Shown: positions 23,475-32,901, numbered from the stretch's first letter. The stretch is 47,787 nt of DNA from Pseudomonadota bacterium (GCA_029781795.1 JAKOWB010000352.1:1-47787); one strand, 5' to 3'. The notes: a model not told the origin generated them from the sequence alone. Made by a program: numbers and translations.

Positions 23475-25463
23475 ATGACGGCCTATCCTACGCTCTTCTC
23501 GCCCCTGAAGATCCGGCACCGGACGCTGCGCAATCGCATCGTCTTCGGCGCGCACACGGTCAACATGTCGGACGAGGGCCTGCCGAAGGAGCGGCACTTC
23601 GGCTACTACCGCGAGCGGGCGATGGGCGGGGCCGGGATGATCGTGGTCGAGCCCTCGCCGCCGCACGCGACGGGCATCCTGACGCGCGGCAACTTCCGCG
23701 TCGGCACCGACGAGGTGATCCCGCACTTCCGCAAGATCACCGACGAGTGCCACGGCCATGGCGCCGCCATCGTGCACCAGATCTACCATGTCGGCGCGCA
23801 CGGCGATGCCGACAACTCCTGGGCGCCCTACTGGTCGCCCTCGGGCCTGCCCTCGATGCACGACCAGTGGGGCAGCCACAGGATGACCGAGGCCGAGATC
23901 GAGGAGGTCATCGAGTCCTTCGTGGCGCAGGCGCGGCGCGACCGCGACGCCGGCTTCGACGGCGTCGACCTCTTCGCCGGCTACAACTGCCTGATCGACC
24001 AGTTCTGGTCGCCGCTGACCAACCGGCGCGACGACCGCTGGGGCGGCAGCCTGGAGAACCGCGTGCGCTTCGCCGCCGAGGTGGCGAGCCGCATCCGCAG
24101 GATGGCGGGCGAGGACTTCATCGTCGGCATGACCATCTCGGGCGCCGAGCCCTATCCCGGCGGCCTCAGCCTTGCCGACAAGCAGGAGATCATCGCCTGG
24201 CTGGATGCGCGCGGGCTGGTCGACTACTTCTCCTGCGGCGTCGGCAGCTACCTGAACCAGGGCTCGAAGATCGTGCCCTCCTTCCACTTCGAGATGCTGC
24301 TCGGCACCTCCGACGCCGCCGCCTTCAAGGCCGTGGTGAAGCACGCCGTGGTGACGGCCGAGGGCCGCATCAAGACGCCGGAGAATGCCGAGAAGGTGCT
24401 GAGCGAGGGCAAGAGCGACCTGGTCTCCATCGTGCGCGGCCAGATCGCCGACCCGCACCTGGCGAACAAGGCGAAGGAGGGCCGGGCCGAGGACATCCGC
24501 CCCTGCATCTCCTGCAACCAGGGCTGCATCGGCCGGCGCTGGCGCGACTACTGGGCCTCCTGCCTGGTGAACCCCTCGGTCGGGCGCGAGTGGGAGTGGA
24601 ACGGCGACCGCCCGCGGCGCGCCGCCACGCCGAAGGAGGTGCTGGTGGTGGGCGGCGGCCCGGCCGGGCTGGAAAGCGCGCGCATGGCGGCCGAGCGCGG
24701 CCACCGCGTGACCCTGGTGGAGAAGACCGGCGAGCTCGGCGGGCAGTTCCGCCTCGCCGCCGGCCAGCCGGAGCGCGGCGAGATCGGCCAGCTGCTCACC
24801 TGGTACCAGCGCCAGCTCGAGAAGCTGCAGGTCAAGGTGCGCCTCAGGACCGAGATGACGGCCGAGCAGGTCAAGGCCAGCGGCGCCGAGGTGGTGGTGC
24901 TCGCCACCGGCTCGACGCCCTCGCGCGAGGGCTTCCAGCGCGGCATCCCCAACGCCGACCGCCTGCCCGGCGTGGAGCAGGACAACGTCTGCACGGTGCA
25001 CGACGTGCTCAACGGCACGGTGGTGCCGGGCAGTCACGTCCTTCTGCTGGACGACATCAACGGCTGGTGGCCGGCCTCCGGCACCGCCATCCACCTGGCG
25101 AAGCAGCGCCACCTCGTCACCATCGTCACCGGTGCGGAGAAGGCGGCGGCGGCGCTGGACGTCAGCCTGACCGGCGACACCACGCGCGAACGCTTCGCCA
25201 AGCTCGGCATCGAGGTGGTGCTCTGCTCGGCCGTGTCGCGGTGGCAGGGCAACACCGCGACGATCCGCAACCTCTATACCGGCGACGAGGAGCAGCGCGA
25301 CTTCGACTCGCTGGTGCTGGCCTGTACCAACCACGTCGACGACGGCCTGGCGCGGGCGCTGGCGGGTTCGGGGATCGAGATCCACCAGATCGGCGACAGC
25401 GTCGCCGCCCGCACCGCCCTCATGGCCTTTCACGAGGCGCGCAAGCTGGCGATCGCACTGTAG
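23475..25463 (+). CDS. Old-yellow-enzyme/trimethylamine dehydrogenase-like FMN/4Fe-4S/FAD oxidoreductase
   Basis: 662 residues in the layout of TMADH, dimethylglycine and stachydrine demethylases and 2,4-dienoyl-CoA reductase. Residues 5-340 are an OYE TIM barrel (SPLKIRHRTLRNRIVF, HVGAHG, FDGVDLFAGYNCLIDQFWSP). The [4Fe-4S] cysteines C344, C347, C351 and C363 have the family spacing C-x2-C-x3-C-x11-C. The dinucleotide motif GGGPAGLE at 393-400 opens the FAD/NAD(P) half. Known relatives oxidatively remove methyl groups from tertiary or quaternary amines or reduce activated double bonds. The shared operator with the MttB-like methyltransferase favours amine demethylation. A perfect inverted repeat follows as the probable terminator. 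The substrate is not readable from sequence. Confidence 0.92.
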   Translation: MTAYPTLFSPLKIRHRTLRNRIVFGAHTVNMSDEGLPKERHFGYYRERAMGGAGMIVVEPSPPHATGILTRGNFRVGTDEVIPHFRKITDECHGHGAAIVHQIYHVGAHGDADNSWAPYWSPSGLPSMHDQWGSHRMTEAEIEEVIESFVAQARRDRDAGFDGVDLFAGYNCLIDQFWSPLTNRRDDRWGGSLENRVRFAAEVASRIRRMAGEDFIVGMTISGAEPYPGGLSLADKQEIIAWLDARGLVDYFSCGVGSYLNQGSKIVPSFHFEMLLGTSDAAAFKAVVKHAVVTAEGRIKTPENAEKVLSEGKSDLVSIVRGQIADPHLANKAKEGRAEDIRPCISCNQGCIGRRWRDYWASCLVNPSVGREWEWNGDRPRRAATPKEVLVVGGGPAGLESARMAAERGHRVTLVEKTGELGGQFRLAAGQPERGEIGQLLTWYQRQLEKLQVKVRLRTEMTAEQVKASGAEVVVLATGSTPSREGFQRGIPNADRLPGVEQDNVCTVHDVLNGTVVPGSHVLLLDDINGWWPASGTAIHLAKQRHLVTIVTGAEKAAAALDVSLTGDTTRERFAKLGIEVVLCSAVSRWQGNTATIRNLYTGDEEQRDFDSLVLACTNHVDDGLARALAGSGIEIHQIGDSVAARTALMAFHEARKLAIAL

Positions 25464-25492
25464 CGCTGACCTCGGCCCTCGCACCTCTTGGA

Positions 25493-25603
25493 CCTCCCCC
25501 CTTGCGGGGGAGGGTTGGGTGGGGGGTGTTTTTGGTTGGTGGGAACGTTAGGTCTGGCATAAGAAACCACCCCCCACCCAACCCTCCCCCGCAAGGGGGG
25601 AGG
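25493..25603. repeat. Perfect 36-bp inverted repeat (111-bp element)
   Basis: The 36 bases at 25493-25528 are the exact reverse complement of 25568-25603, around a 39-base AT-richer loop. The arm starts CCTCCCCCCTTGCGGGGGAG and can also fold on itself. It lies in the 172-bp space between the flavoprotein gene and hisI. It probably ends transcription of the former. The perfect arms suggest a recent or actively maintained element. Confidence 0.85.
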
Positions 25604-25635
25604 GCTAGCAAAGGCAAGGGGGGAGGGAGAGACCC

Positions 25636-26007
25636 ATGTCCGCCAGCCTGCTAGACGAGGTCCGTTACGACGCCCAGGGACTGGTCCCCGCGGTGGCGCA
25701 GGACCATGCCAGCGGCGCGGTGCTGATGGTCGCCTGGATGAACGCCGAGAGCCTGAAGGAGACCGTGGCCACCGGCCAGGTCACCTACTGGTCGCGCTCG
25801 CGCCAGGCGCTCTGGCGCAAGGGCGAGACTTCCGGCCACCGCCAGCGCCTCAAGGAGCTGCGCCTCGACTGCGACGGCGACACGCTGCTGCTGCTGGTCG
25901 AGCAGGTCGGCCCCGCCTGCCACACCAACCGGCGAAGCTGCTTCTACCGCGCGCTGCGGGATGGCGCGCTGGTCACCATCGCCGAGCCGATCGAGGACGC
26001 GCCGTGA
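25636..26007 (+). CDS. hisI: Phosphoribosyl-AMP cyclohydrolase
   Basis: 123 residues, the length of a stand-alone HisI. It carries the full signature: [20 protein letters not shown], the metal aspartates in [12 protein letters not shown] and the zinc cysteines in [16 protein letters not shown]. It opens the purine ring of phosphoribosyl-AMP, the third step of histidine synthesis, in the cytoplasm. Separate hisI and hisE genes are usual in alphaproteobacteria. Here hisI stands apart from other his genes and overlaps the sufE-like gene by four bases (GTGA), so the two are translated together. Confidence 0.95.
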   Translation: MSASLLDEVRYDAQGLVPAVAQDHASGAVLMVAWMNAESLKETVATGQVTYWSRSRQALWRKGETSGHRQRLKELRLDCDGDTLLLLVEQVGPACHTNRRSCFYRALRDGALVTIAEPIEDAP

Positions 26008-26435
26008 GCGGCGCCGTCGACACCGCCGCCTTCGACGAGGTGGTCGAGACTTTCGGCCTGCTGGACGAGTGGGACGACCGCTATCGCTTCCTGATCGAGC
26101 TGGGGCGCGAGAAGACCGGCCTGCCGGACGAGCTCAAGACCCGCGAGACCAAGGTCGAGGGCTGTACCAGCCAGGTCTGGCTGGTGCCGGAGACCGACGG
26201 CGCGGGGCGCCTCAGCTTCCGCGGCGACAGCGACGCGCACATCGTGAAGGGCCTGGTGGCGCTGCTGCTGCTGCTCTATGGCGGGCGGCGTCCGGACGAG
26301 ATCCTGGCCATCGACGCGCGCGCCGAGCTCGGCCGGCTGGACCTGGAGGGGCACCTCTCGCCCAACCGTGCCAACGGGCTCTTCGCCATGGTGCGGCGTA
26401 TCCGGGCGCTGGCCACGGCGGCTGCGGCGGGCTGA
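26004..26435 (+). CDS. SufE family cysteine desulfuration protein
   Basis: 143 residues from GTG 26004, overlapping the hisI stop. It fits SufE/CsdE: the start [20 protein letters not shown], and the sulfur-accepting cysteine C54 in [11 protein letters not shown]. SufE takes persulfide from a SufS/CsdA desulfurase and passes it to Fe-S assembly. No other suf gene is in the window. Just after the stop an 8-bp tandem repeat begins. Confidence 0.93.
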   Translation: MSGAVDTAAFDEVVETFGLLDEWDDRYRFLIELGREKTGLPDELKTRETKVEGCTSQVWLVPETDGAGRLSFRGDSDAHIVKGLVALLLLLYGGRRPDEILAIDARAELGRLDLEGHLSPNRANGLFAMVRRIRALATAAAAG

Positions 26436-26460
26436 CGGGCTGACGGGCTGACGGGCTGAC
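26429..26460 (+). repeat. Four tandem copies of GGGCTGAC
   Basis: Exact 8-bp unit repeated four times across the end of the sufE-like gene; each unit contains TGA. Copy-number change here would not alter the protein, as the first unit already supplies the stop. Confidence 0.85.
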
Positions 26461-26477
26461 GGGCGGGAGAGGCGGCC

Positions 26478-27281
26478 ATGCGCTTCAAGGACAAGGTCTT
26501 CCTGGTGACCGGCGGCGGCTCGGGCATCGGGTTCGGCATTGTGCGGGCCGCGCTGGCCGAGGGCGCCAGCGTCGCCTTCTGCGGCCGCGACCGGGCCAAG
26601 GGCGCGACGGCGCTGCGGGCGCTGGACGCCGGCGAGCGGGCCGCATTCCTGCCGGCCGATGTCGCCGACTCGGAGCAGGCGAAGGCCCTGGTGGCGGCGA
26701 CGGTCGAACGCTTCGGCCGCCTCGACGTAGTGGTGAACAACGCCGGCGCCGGTGCCCGCCGCTCCGGCGTCACTGCGGCCGACGACCCGGCGGCGCGCTG
26801 GCGCAAGATCATCGGCCCGAACCTCGAGGGCGCCTATCTGGTCGGCGCCTACGCGCTGCCGCATCTCAAGGCGGCGGGTGGCGGCGCCATCGTCAACATC
26901 TCCTCCACCGCCACCCTGCACGGCACCTGGGGCAGCTATGGCGTGGCCAAGGCCGGCGTCGAGGCGCTGACCCGCGCCCAGGCAGTTCAGGGCGCGCCGC
27001 ACGGCATCCGCGCCAACGGCGTCTCGCCCGGCTGGATCAAGACCGAGGCGGTGGGCGACAGCGGCGCTGCCGAGGACTGGGAGACGGGCGCCTCGCTGCT
27101 GGGCCGCATGGGCCGGCCGGAGGAGATCGCCGCGGCGGTGCTGTTCCTCGCCTCGCCCGCGGCCTCCTTCGTCACCGGCCAGACCCTCGTGGTCGATGGC
27201 GGCCTGGTCATCACCGACTACCCCTCGGCCCCCTGGCTGGAGGCCGTGGGCGCCTGGAAGCTCTTCCCGGAGGAGCTTTAG
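26478..27281 (+). CDS. Short-chain dehydrogenase/reductase (SDR)
   Basis: 267 residues, classical SDR. Cofactor motif TGGGSGIGFGI (residues 11-21), NNAGAG, catalytic Ser in NISSTA and Tyr/Lys in GSYGVAKAG, then VSPGWIKTE and the C-terminal FVTGQTLVVDGGLVITDYP. The basic residue after the glycine motif (GRDRAKG) would suit NADP(H). SD GGGAGAGG lies just before ATG 26478. The substrate is unknown. Its last four bases overlap the end of the convergent DUF3137 gene, so the two have no terminator between them. Confidence 0.92.
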   Translation: MRFKDKVFLVTGGGSGIGFGIVRAALAEGASVAFCGRDRAKGATALRALDAGERAAFLPADVADSEQAKALVAATVERFGRLDVVVNNAGAGARRSGVTAADDPAARWRKIIGPNLEGAYLVGAYALPHLKAAGGGAIVNISSTATLHGTWGSYGVAKAGVEALTRAQAVQGAPHGIRANGVSPGWIKTEAVGDSGAAEDWETGASLLGRMGRPEEIAAAVLFLASPAASFVTGQTLVVDGGLVITDYPSAPWLEAVGAWKLFPEEL

Positions 27282-28270
27282 ACCTTCGCCGCCGGCGGCA
27301 GGTCCAGCGCCTCGACGATGGCGGGCAACAGCTCCAGGTCGTCCAGCAGGGCCTGCAGCGGCTCCGGCCGGTCGAAGGGCCGGAAGGCCCTCACCCCCTC
27401 GAAGGCGTTGCGCCGGCGCGGCAGGGCCAGCAACAGCTTGTCGCCGGCCAGCGCGATGCTGGGGGTCTTGTCGTTCAGCGCCGCCAGGCGCAGCAGGCAG
27501 GCCTGCAGCGCGCGGTTCAGGCGGTCGCGCGCCGCCTTGTCGTCGACGGCATAGACTTCGTAGCGGCGCTCGAACTCGGGGTCGGCGTCCAGGTCGGTGA
27601 TGCGGCCCTTGCGGCCAAGGCCGGCCAGGAAGTTGCCGATGCGGCCCCAGTCGGGCAGCAGCAGGATCGGGTCCGTCACCGGCGGCCCCGGCAGCGGCGT
27701 CACCAGCAGCAGGCCGTGGAACACCGTCACGGTGGTGCTGCCACCCTTGCCGTTGCTCTGGCGGCGGGTCAGCCGCGCCTCGCAGAGTTCCAGCGGCACG
27801 CCCTCGACCCTGCCCTTGATGCCGTCCTCCATGGAGCGGCGGCTGTGGCTGGGCAGCAGCTTCAGGCCCATGAACTCCTCGAAGGGAAAGCTCATGGCGC
27901 CGGCGTCGTAGTCCAGCTTGTAGAAGCCGCAGAGGTGCGAGACCAGGTGCGCCTTGGCGCGCCGGCGCACGCCGGTCAGCGGCGCCATGGCCCAGATCCA
28001 GGCTCCGAAGAAGCCGAAGAAGACCAGGAACACGATCCAGGTGATCGAACTCGAGAGGTCGAAGCTGGCGATCAGCAGGGCCAGGAGTCCCAGCAGCGCG
28101 ACGACGCCGCCGATGCCGCGCAGCCAGAAGGTCTTCACCGCCGCCTGGCGTTCCTGCTCCAGGGCGGACAGGGCCGGTGCCAGTTCGCGCTGCCAGAAGC
28201 CGGCGATGCCCTTCAGCCGCGGGTGGCGCTGCTCGAGCTGCGCCAGATCGACGAGAGTGGTGCTTGTCAT
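27278..28270 (-). CDS. DUF3137 domain membrane protein
   Basis: 330 residues. The opening cytoplasmic helix (1-45) is followed by two membrane helices, about residues 52-67 (GVVALLGLLALLIASF) and 74-95 (ITWIVFLVFFGFFGAWIWA). After them comes a large soluble part with the DUF3137 pattern: HLVSHLCGFYKLDYDA, FEEFMGLKLLPSHSRRSMED, VTVFHGLLLVTPLP and DPEFERRYEVYAVDDKAAR. The function of this family is not known. The phrase around RYEVYA near residue 236 and the paired hydrophobic helices are typical. Convergent with and overlapping the SDR gene by four bases. Confidence 0.85.
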   Translation of the reverse strand: MTSTTLVDLAQLEQRHPRLKGIAGFWQRELAPALSALEQERQAAVKTFWLRGIGGVVALLGLLALLIASFDLSSSITWIVFLVFFGFFGAWIWAMAPLTGVRRRAKAHLVSHLCGFYKLDYDAGAMSFPFEEFMGLKLLPSHSRRSMEDGIKGRVEGVPLELCEARLTRRQSNGKGGSTTVTVFHGLLLVTPLPGPPVTDPILLLPDWGRIGNFLAGLGRKGRITDLDADPEFERRYEVYAVDDKAARDRLNRALQACLLRLAALNDKTPSIALAGDKLLLALPRRRNAFEGVRAFRPFDRPEPLQALLDDLELLPAIVEALDLPPAAKV

Positions 28271-28311
28271 GCGCGGTTAATCCCCCTATGGCAGCCAGGG
28301 TAGCCAAAGCC

Positions 28312-28339
28312 TGTCACCGTTGCATCACAGCCGGTGACA
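28312..28339. promoter_or_regulatory. Perfect inverted repeat TGTCACCG-N12-CGGTGACA
   Basis: It lies in the divergent space between the DUF3137 and TAXI genes (207 bp without another gene). It may be an operator. A TATATG at 28401-28406 is the only -10-like hexamer I see towards the TAXI gene, without a clear -35. Confidence 0.35.
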
Positions 28340-28477
28340 AAAGCGGGCCGCGGCTTTGCGGCGGGCCTGCGCCACGCTGGCCACGGGCCGGGTGCGGCGC
28401 TATATGAAACATCTGGTCCCGTCCTGCGATCCGGCCGACTCGGCGGTCACCCAGGGCGAGGCCTCCGGAAGCGCTTC

Positions 28478-29599
28478 ATGGACCAGTTCGACGCGCGACA
28501 GGGCAGGCCCCCCCGAGCAGCCGGGGAGGGGCTCTTATGTCCTGTCGGCCGCAGGCGCCTGCTGACCGGCGCCGCGGCGCTGGGGCTGGCCGCACTGCTG
28601 CCACGCTCGCTGAGGGCCGAGACCAGCGGCGACGTACCGGCGACGCCGGAAGGTGACATCCGCTTCTTCCGCATCGGCACCGGCTCGACCGCCGGCACCT
28701 ACTATCCGGTCGGTGGCCTGCTGGCCGCCGCCATTTCCAACCCGCCCGGCAGCCATCCCTGCGGCGAGGGCGGCTCCTGCGGCGTGCCGGGCCTGCTGGC
28801 CGTCGCGCAGTCGACCAACGGCTCGGTCGACAACGTGAAGCGCATGGTGGCCGGCAAGCTGGAATCGGCGCTCTGCCAGGCCGACGTCGCCTTCTGGGCG
28901 ACCGCCGGCGAAGGCGTCTTCAAGGACCTGGGGGCGGTCGACAGCCTGCGCGTCATCACCAGCCTCTATCCCGAAGTGCTGCACCTGGTGGCGCACCGCA
29001 ACTCGGGCATCCGCAAGCTGGCCGACCTCAAGGGCAAGCGGGTGTCGCTCGACCTCGAGGGCTCGGGCACGCGGGTCGATGCGCTGCTGCTGCTGGCCGC
29101 CGCCGGGCTGAAGCCCGGCAGCTACGAAGAGACGGCGCTCTCGGCGTCGAAGGCGGCGCAGGCGCTGCGCGAGGAGGCGCTGGACGCCTTCTTCATGATG
29201 GCCGGCACGCCCGCCTCGGTGATCAGCGAACTGGCCAGCGAGAACCTCATCGAGCTGGTGCCGATCGAAGGCGACGCGGTGACCGAGCTGATCGCCGACT
29301 ATCCCTTCTTCACGGTCGACGCCGTGTCGGCCGGCACCTATTTGAACGCGCCGCAGACGCCGACCCTGTCGGTCCGCGCGCTCTGGCTGGTCTCCGCCGC
29401 GGTCGAGGCCGAGCTGGTCTATCAGATCACCACGGCGCTGTGGCACCCGACGACGCGCGCGCTGCTCGACATGGGGCACATCAAGGCGCGTTCGATCCGG
29501 CTGGAGACCGCGCTGACCGGCGTCACCCAGCCGCCGCTGCACGAGGGCGCGCTGCGCTACTACAAGGAAATCGGGCTCGAGGTTCCGGATCTTCCGTGA
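28478..29599 (+). CDS. TAXI family TRAP transporter solute-binding subunit
   Basis: 373 residues from ATG 28478. A Tat-type signal is visible at about residues 24-48 (GRRRLLTGAAALGLAALLP). The mature protein shows TAXI features: RIGTGSTAGTYYPVGGLLAAA, the cysteine-containing segment SHPCGEGGSCGVPGLLAVAQ, TNGSVDNVKRMVAGKLESAL and LKGKRVSLDLEGSGTRVDAL. It binds its ligand (glutamate-like compounds in known cases) for a TRAP permease, which is not in this window. An ATG at 28537 has a better SD (GGGGAGGGG) but is in another frame and would lose the signal, so 28478 is chosen. The 3' end overlaps the convergent GST gene by 40 bases. Confidence 0.87.
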   Translation: MDQFDARQGRPPRAAGEGLLCPVGRRRLLTGAAALGLAALLPRSLRAETSGDVPATPEGDIRFFRIGTGSTAGTYYPVGGLLAAAISNPPGSHPCGEGGSCGVPGLLAVAQSTNGSVDNVKRMVAGKLESALCQADVAFWATAGEGVFKDLGAVDSLRVITSLYPEVLHLVAHRNSGIRKLADLKGKRVSLDLEGSGTRVDALLLLAAAGLKPGSYEETALSASKAAQALREEALDAFFMMAGTPASVISELASENLIELVPIEGDAVTELIADYPFFTVDAVSAGTYLNAPQTPTLSVRALWLVSAAVEAELVYQITTALWHPTTRALLDMGHIKARSIRLETALTGVTQPPLHEGALRYYKEIGLEVPDLP

Positions 29600-30252
29600 T
29601 TCGGCAGCTCGGGCTCGTCCTGCGCCGGCGCAGCCCAGTCCAGGAACAGCGGCCAGGCCAGGATCGCGTCGCGGTAGGCGGCCGAGACCGCGTCGAGCGC
29701 CACCTCGTAGGTGAAGAAGCGCGTCGCCACCGGCGCGTAAAAGCAGTCCGCCAGGGTCGGTGCGCCGAACAGGAAGGGGCCGCCGGCCTTGCTGCCGAAG
29801 CGCTGGCGGCAGTCCTGCCAGATCGCCTGGATGCGGGCGATGTCCTCGGCCACGCCCGCGGCGCGGCCCTCGCCGGGGAAGCGGCCGACCAGCTCCATCG
29901 GCATGTTATCGCGCAGCGCCTGGAAGCCGCTGTGCATCTCGGCCACCACCGAGAGGCAGAGCGCCAGCGCGTCGCCGTCCGTCGGCAGCAGCCCGGCCTT
30001 GGGATAGGCGCGATCGAGGTAGAGGCCGATCGCCAGCGTGTCCCAGATCACCCGGCCCTGGTGGCGCAGCACCGGCACGCGCGCCGCGGGATTGACCGCC
30101 AGCAGCTCGGCCCGCGTGGTCGGCGTGTCCAGCCAGATCAGCTGCTCGGCCAGGCTCTCGCCGGCGCTGTCCGCGGCGAGGCGCGCGGCAAGCCAGCCGC
30201 GCAGCGACCAGGAGGAGTAGCGCTTGTTGCCGATGACGATGGAAAGCGACAT
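29560..30252 (-). CDS. Glutathione S-transferase family protein
   Basis: 230 residues, two-domain GST. The thioredoxin-like N-terminal part has the active-site region IGNKRYSSWSLRGWLAA (Ser15 or Ser17 likely activating GSH), PAARVPVLRHQGRVIWDTLA with the cis-proline and the glutathione-binding Asp/Thr, and LYLDRAYP. The helical C-terminal part has FGAPTLADCFYAPVATRF. It conjugates or reduces small electrophiles with glutathione. The last 13 codons lie within the 3' end of the opposite TAXI gene. The C-terminal tail DEPELPNHGRSGTSSPISL looks unstructured and may be an extension fixed by that overlap. Confidence 0.9.
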   Translation of the reverse strand: MSLSIVIGNKRYSSWSLRGWLAARLAADSAGESLAEQLIWLDTPTTRAELLAVNPAARVPVLRHQGRVIWDTLAIGLYLDRAYPKAGLLPTDGDALALCLSVVAEMHSGFQALRDNMPMELVGRFPGEGRAAGVAEDIARIQAIWQDCRQRFGSKAGGPFLFGAPTLADCFYAPVATRFFTYEVALDAVSAAYRDAILAWPLFLDWAAPAQDEPELPNHGRSGTSSPISL

Positions 30253-30380
30253 GGCCGTTGCTCCTCGGCGGTTTGTCTAAGGGTTGTTTGTCTCTGGGGG
30301 GCTTTTTCGGCAGGATGCCCGCCCCAGTGCAAGCGCCGCCGGGGCACGGCAGCCATGAGGCGCGCGACGAGGAGTCCCGC

Positions 30381-31787
<1,407 letters not shown>

Positions 31788-31820
31788 CGCACGAACAAGA
31801 ACCGAGGGGGTTAGGCGAGC

Positions 31821-32264
31821 ATGTTCAAGAACATCCTCTGCGCCATGGACGGGTCCGACCATTCGCTGCGGGCGGCCGAGCAGGCCTCGGTGCTGGCCGC
31901 CCAGTTCAGGGCCAGGCTGCACTTCCTGACCGTCACCAAGGAGATCAAGGTGACCGACGAGGTGCGGCGCTACCTGCAGATGGAGCAGCTCGCCGGCGAG
32001 CCGCAGTACGTGCTCGACGAATATGCCGAGGCCATCATGCGCAAGGCCCGGGACCTCGCCCAGAAGGTCGGTGTCCAGGACGTGGAGACGCTGGTCCGTG
32101 TCGGCCAGCCGGCCCGCACCATCGTGCACGTGGCCGAACAGCTGGAGGCTGACTGCATCGTCATGGGCAGCCGCGGCCTCGGCGATTTCGAGGGCCTGCT
32201 GCTGGGTTCGGTCTCGCACAAGGTCGCCTCGCTCGCCAAGTGCACCTGCGTCACGGTGAAGTAG
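31821..32264 (+). CDS. Universal stress protein (UspA family)
   Basis: 147 residues, a single Usp domain. It opens with FKNILCAMDGSDHSLRAAEQA and ends with the ATP-binding stretch IVMGSRGLGDFEGLLLGSVS, matching G-x2-G-x9-G-S, then the terminal strand KCTCVTVK. So it is of the ATP-binding (MJ0577-like) rather than the UspA-like non-binding class. It follows the aminopeptidase after 33 bases with the SD GAGGGGG. A stress role is in keeping with the PfpI, MgtC-like and basic-protein genes just downstream. Confidence 0.92.
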   Translation: MFKNILCAMDGSDHSLRAAEQASVLAAQFRARLHFLTVTKEIKVTDEVRRYLQMEQLAGEPQYVLDEYAEAIMRKARDLAQKVGVQDVETLVRVGQPARTIVHVAEQLEADCIVMGSRGLGDFEGLLLGSVSHKVASLAKCTCVTVK

Positions 32265-32268
32265 CGGC

Positions 32269-32293
32269 GGAACGCTCTGCCGGCTGCCGGGTT
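32269..32293 (+). promoter_or_regulatory. Near-consensus EcfG-type promoter for the DJ-1/PfpI gene
   Basis: GGAAC (32269-32273), 16 bases, then GGTT (32290-32293); the consensus is GGAAC-N16/17-CGTT, so one base differs. A transcript from here would start around 32300, at the left edge of the repeat/hairpin region. Confidence 0.45.
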
Positions 32294-32295
32294 GG

Positions 32296-32342
32296 ACTCC
32301 TTGGGGGGCAATACTAGTCCCGCAATACTAGTCCCAAGGAGT
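32296..32342 (+). promoter_or_regulatory. Hairpin enclosing the SD, with two tandem 14-bp repeats in the loop
   Basis: ACTCCTTGGG (32296-32305) is the reverse complement of CCCAAGGAGT (32333-32342), and the second arm contains the SD AAGGAG of the PfpI gene (ATG 32347). The loop is built of two exact copies of GCAATACTAGTCCC (32308-32321 and 32322-32335), each with the palindrome ACTAGT. It could act as a translational switch in RNA from upstream, or as a protein site in DNA. Confidence 0.55.
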
Positions 32343-32346
32343 TGAG

Positions 32347-32901
32347 ATGAAGACCGAAGCCAAGATCCTGATCATCGCCGCCGACGGCTTCGAACAGTCG
32401 GAGCTTGAGGTCCCGCGCGACCGGCTGCGCGAAGCCGGCGCGACCGTGCAGGTCGCCTCGCCGGACGGCAAGCCGGTACGCGGCTGGAAGCAGAAGGACT
32501 GGGGCGAACAGGTCACCGCCGACCTGTCGCTCGGCGACGCGCGGAGCGAGAACCATGACGTCCTGGTGATCCCGGGCGGGCAGATCAATCCGGACCTGCT
32601 GCGTGTCGACGCCGATGCGATGCGCCTGGTGAAGTCCTTCCTGCAGGCCGGCAAACCGGTCGCCGCCCTGTGCCACGGGCCCTGGCTGCTGGTCGAAGCG
32701 GATGCCCTGCGGGGCCGCCAGGCCACCTCGTACCGGTCGATCCGCAAGGACCTGGAGAATGCCGGCGCCGTCTGGCTCGACCAGCCGGTGGTGAACGACC
32801 AGGGCATCATCACCAGCCGCTCGCCGAAGGACCTTGAGCCCTTCGTTGCGAAGATCGTCGAAGAGGCGAACGAGGGTCGGCACAGGCGCCGCGCGGCCTA
32901 G
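32347..32901 (+). CDS. DJ-1/PfpI family protein (type 1 glutamine amidotransferase-like)
   Basis: 184 residues, PfpI/YhbO-like. It opens with KILIIAADGFEQSELEVPRDRLREAG, which carries the catalytic Glu of the family. The nucleophile elbow is AALCHGPWLLVEADALRGR, with Cys at about residue 109 and the His right after it. Members act as deglycases, chaperones or proteases under stress. SD AAGGAG lies inside the hairpin described above. The 3' end overlaps the convergent MgtC-like gene by four bases. Confidence 0.92.
   Translation: MKTEAKILIIAADGFEQSELEVPRDRLREAGATVQVASPDGKPVRGWKQKDWGEQVTADLSLGDARSENHDVLVIPGGQINPDLLRVDADAMRLVKSFLQAGKPVAALCHGPWLLVEADALRGRQATSYRSIRKDLENAGAVWLDQPVVNDQGIITSRSPKDLEPFVAKIVEEANEGRHRRRAA

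Noticed and set aside
22280-25654. 1124-codon open frame on the plus strand
   Set aside because: It is out of frame with the TetR and flavoprotein genes it spans and antisense to the MttB-like gene. The protein is low-complexity Arg/Pro/Gly/Ala.
28537-28539. ATG with an excellent SD as start of the TAXI gene
   Set aside because: It is in another frame and would lose the Tat signal and the mature protein; a frameshift is not otherwise indicated.
32308-32335. Tandem 14-bp repeats as a CRISPR or attachment site
   Set aside because: Only two adjacent units without spacers, and no integrase, Cas or mobile gene is nearby.
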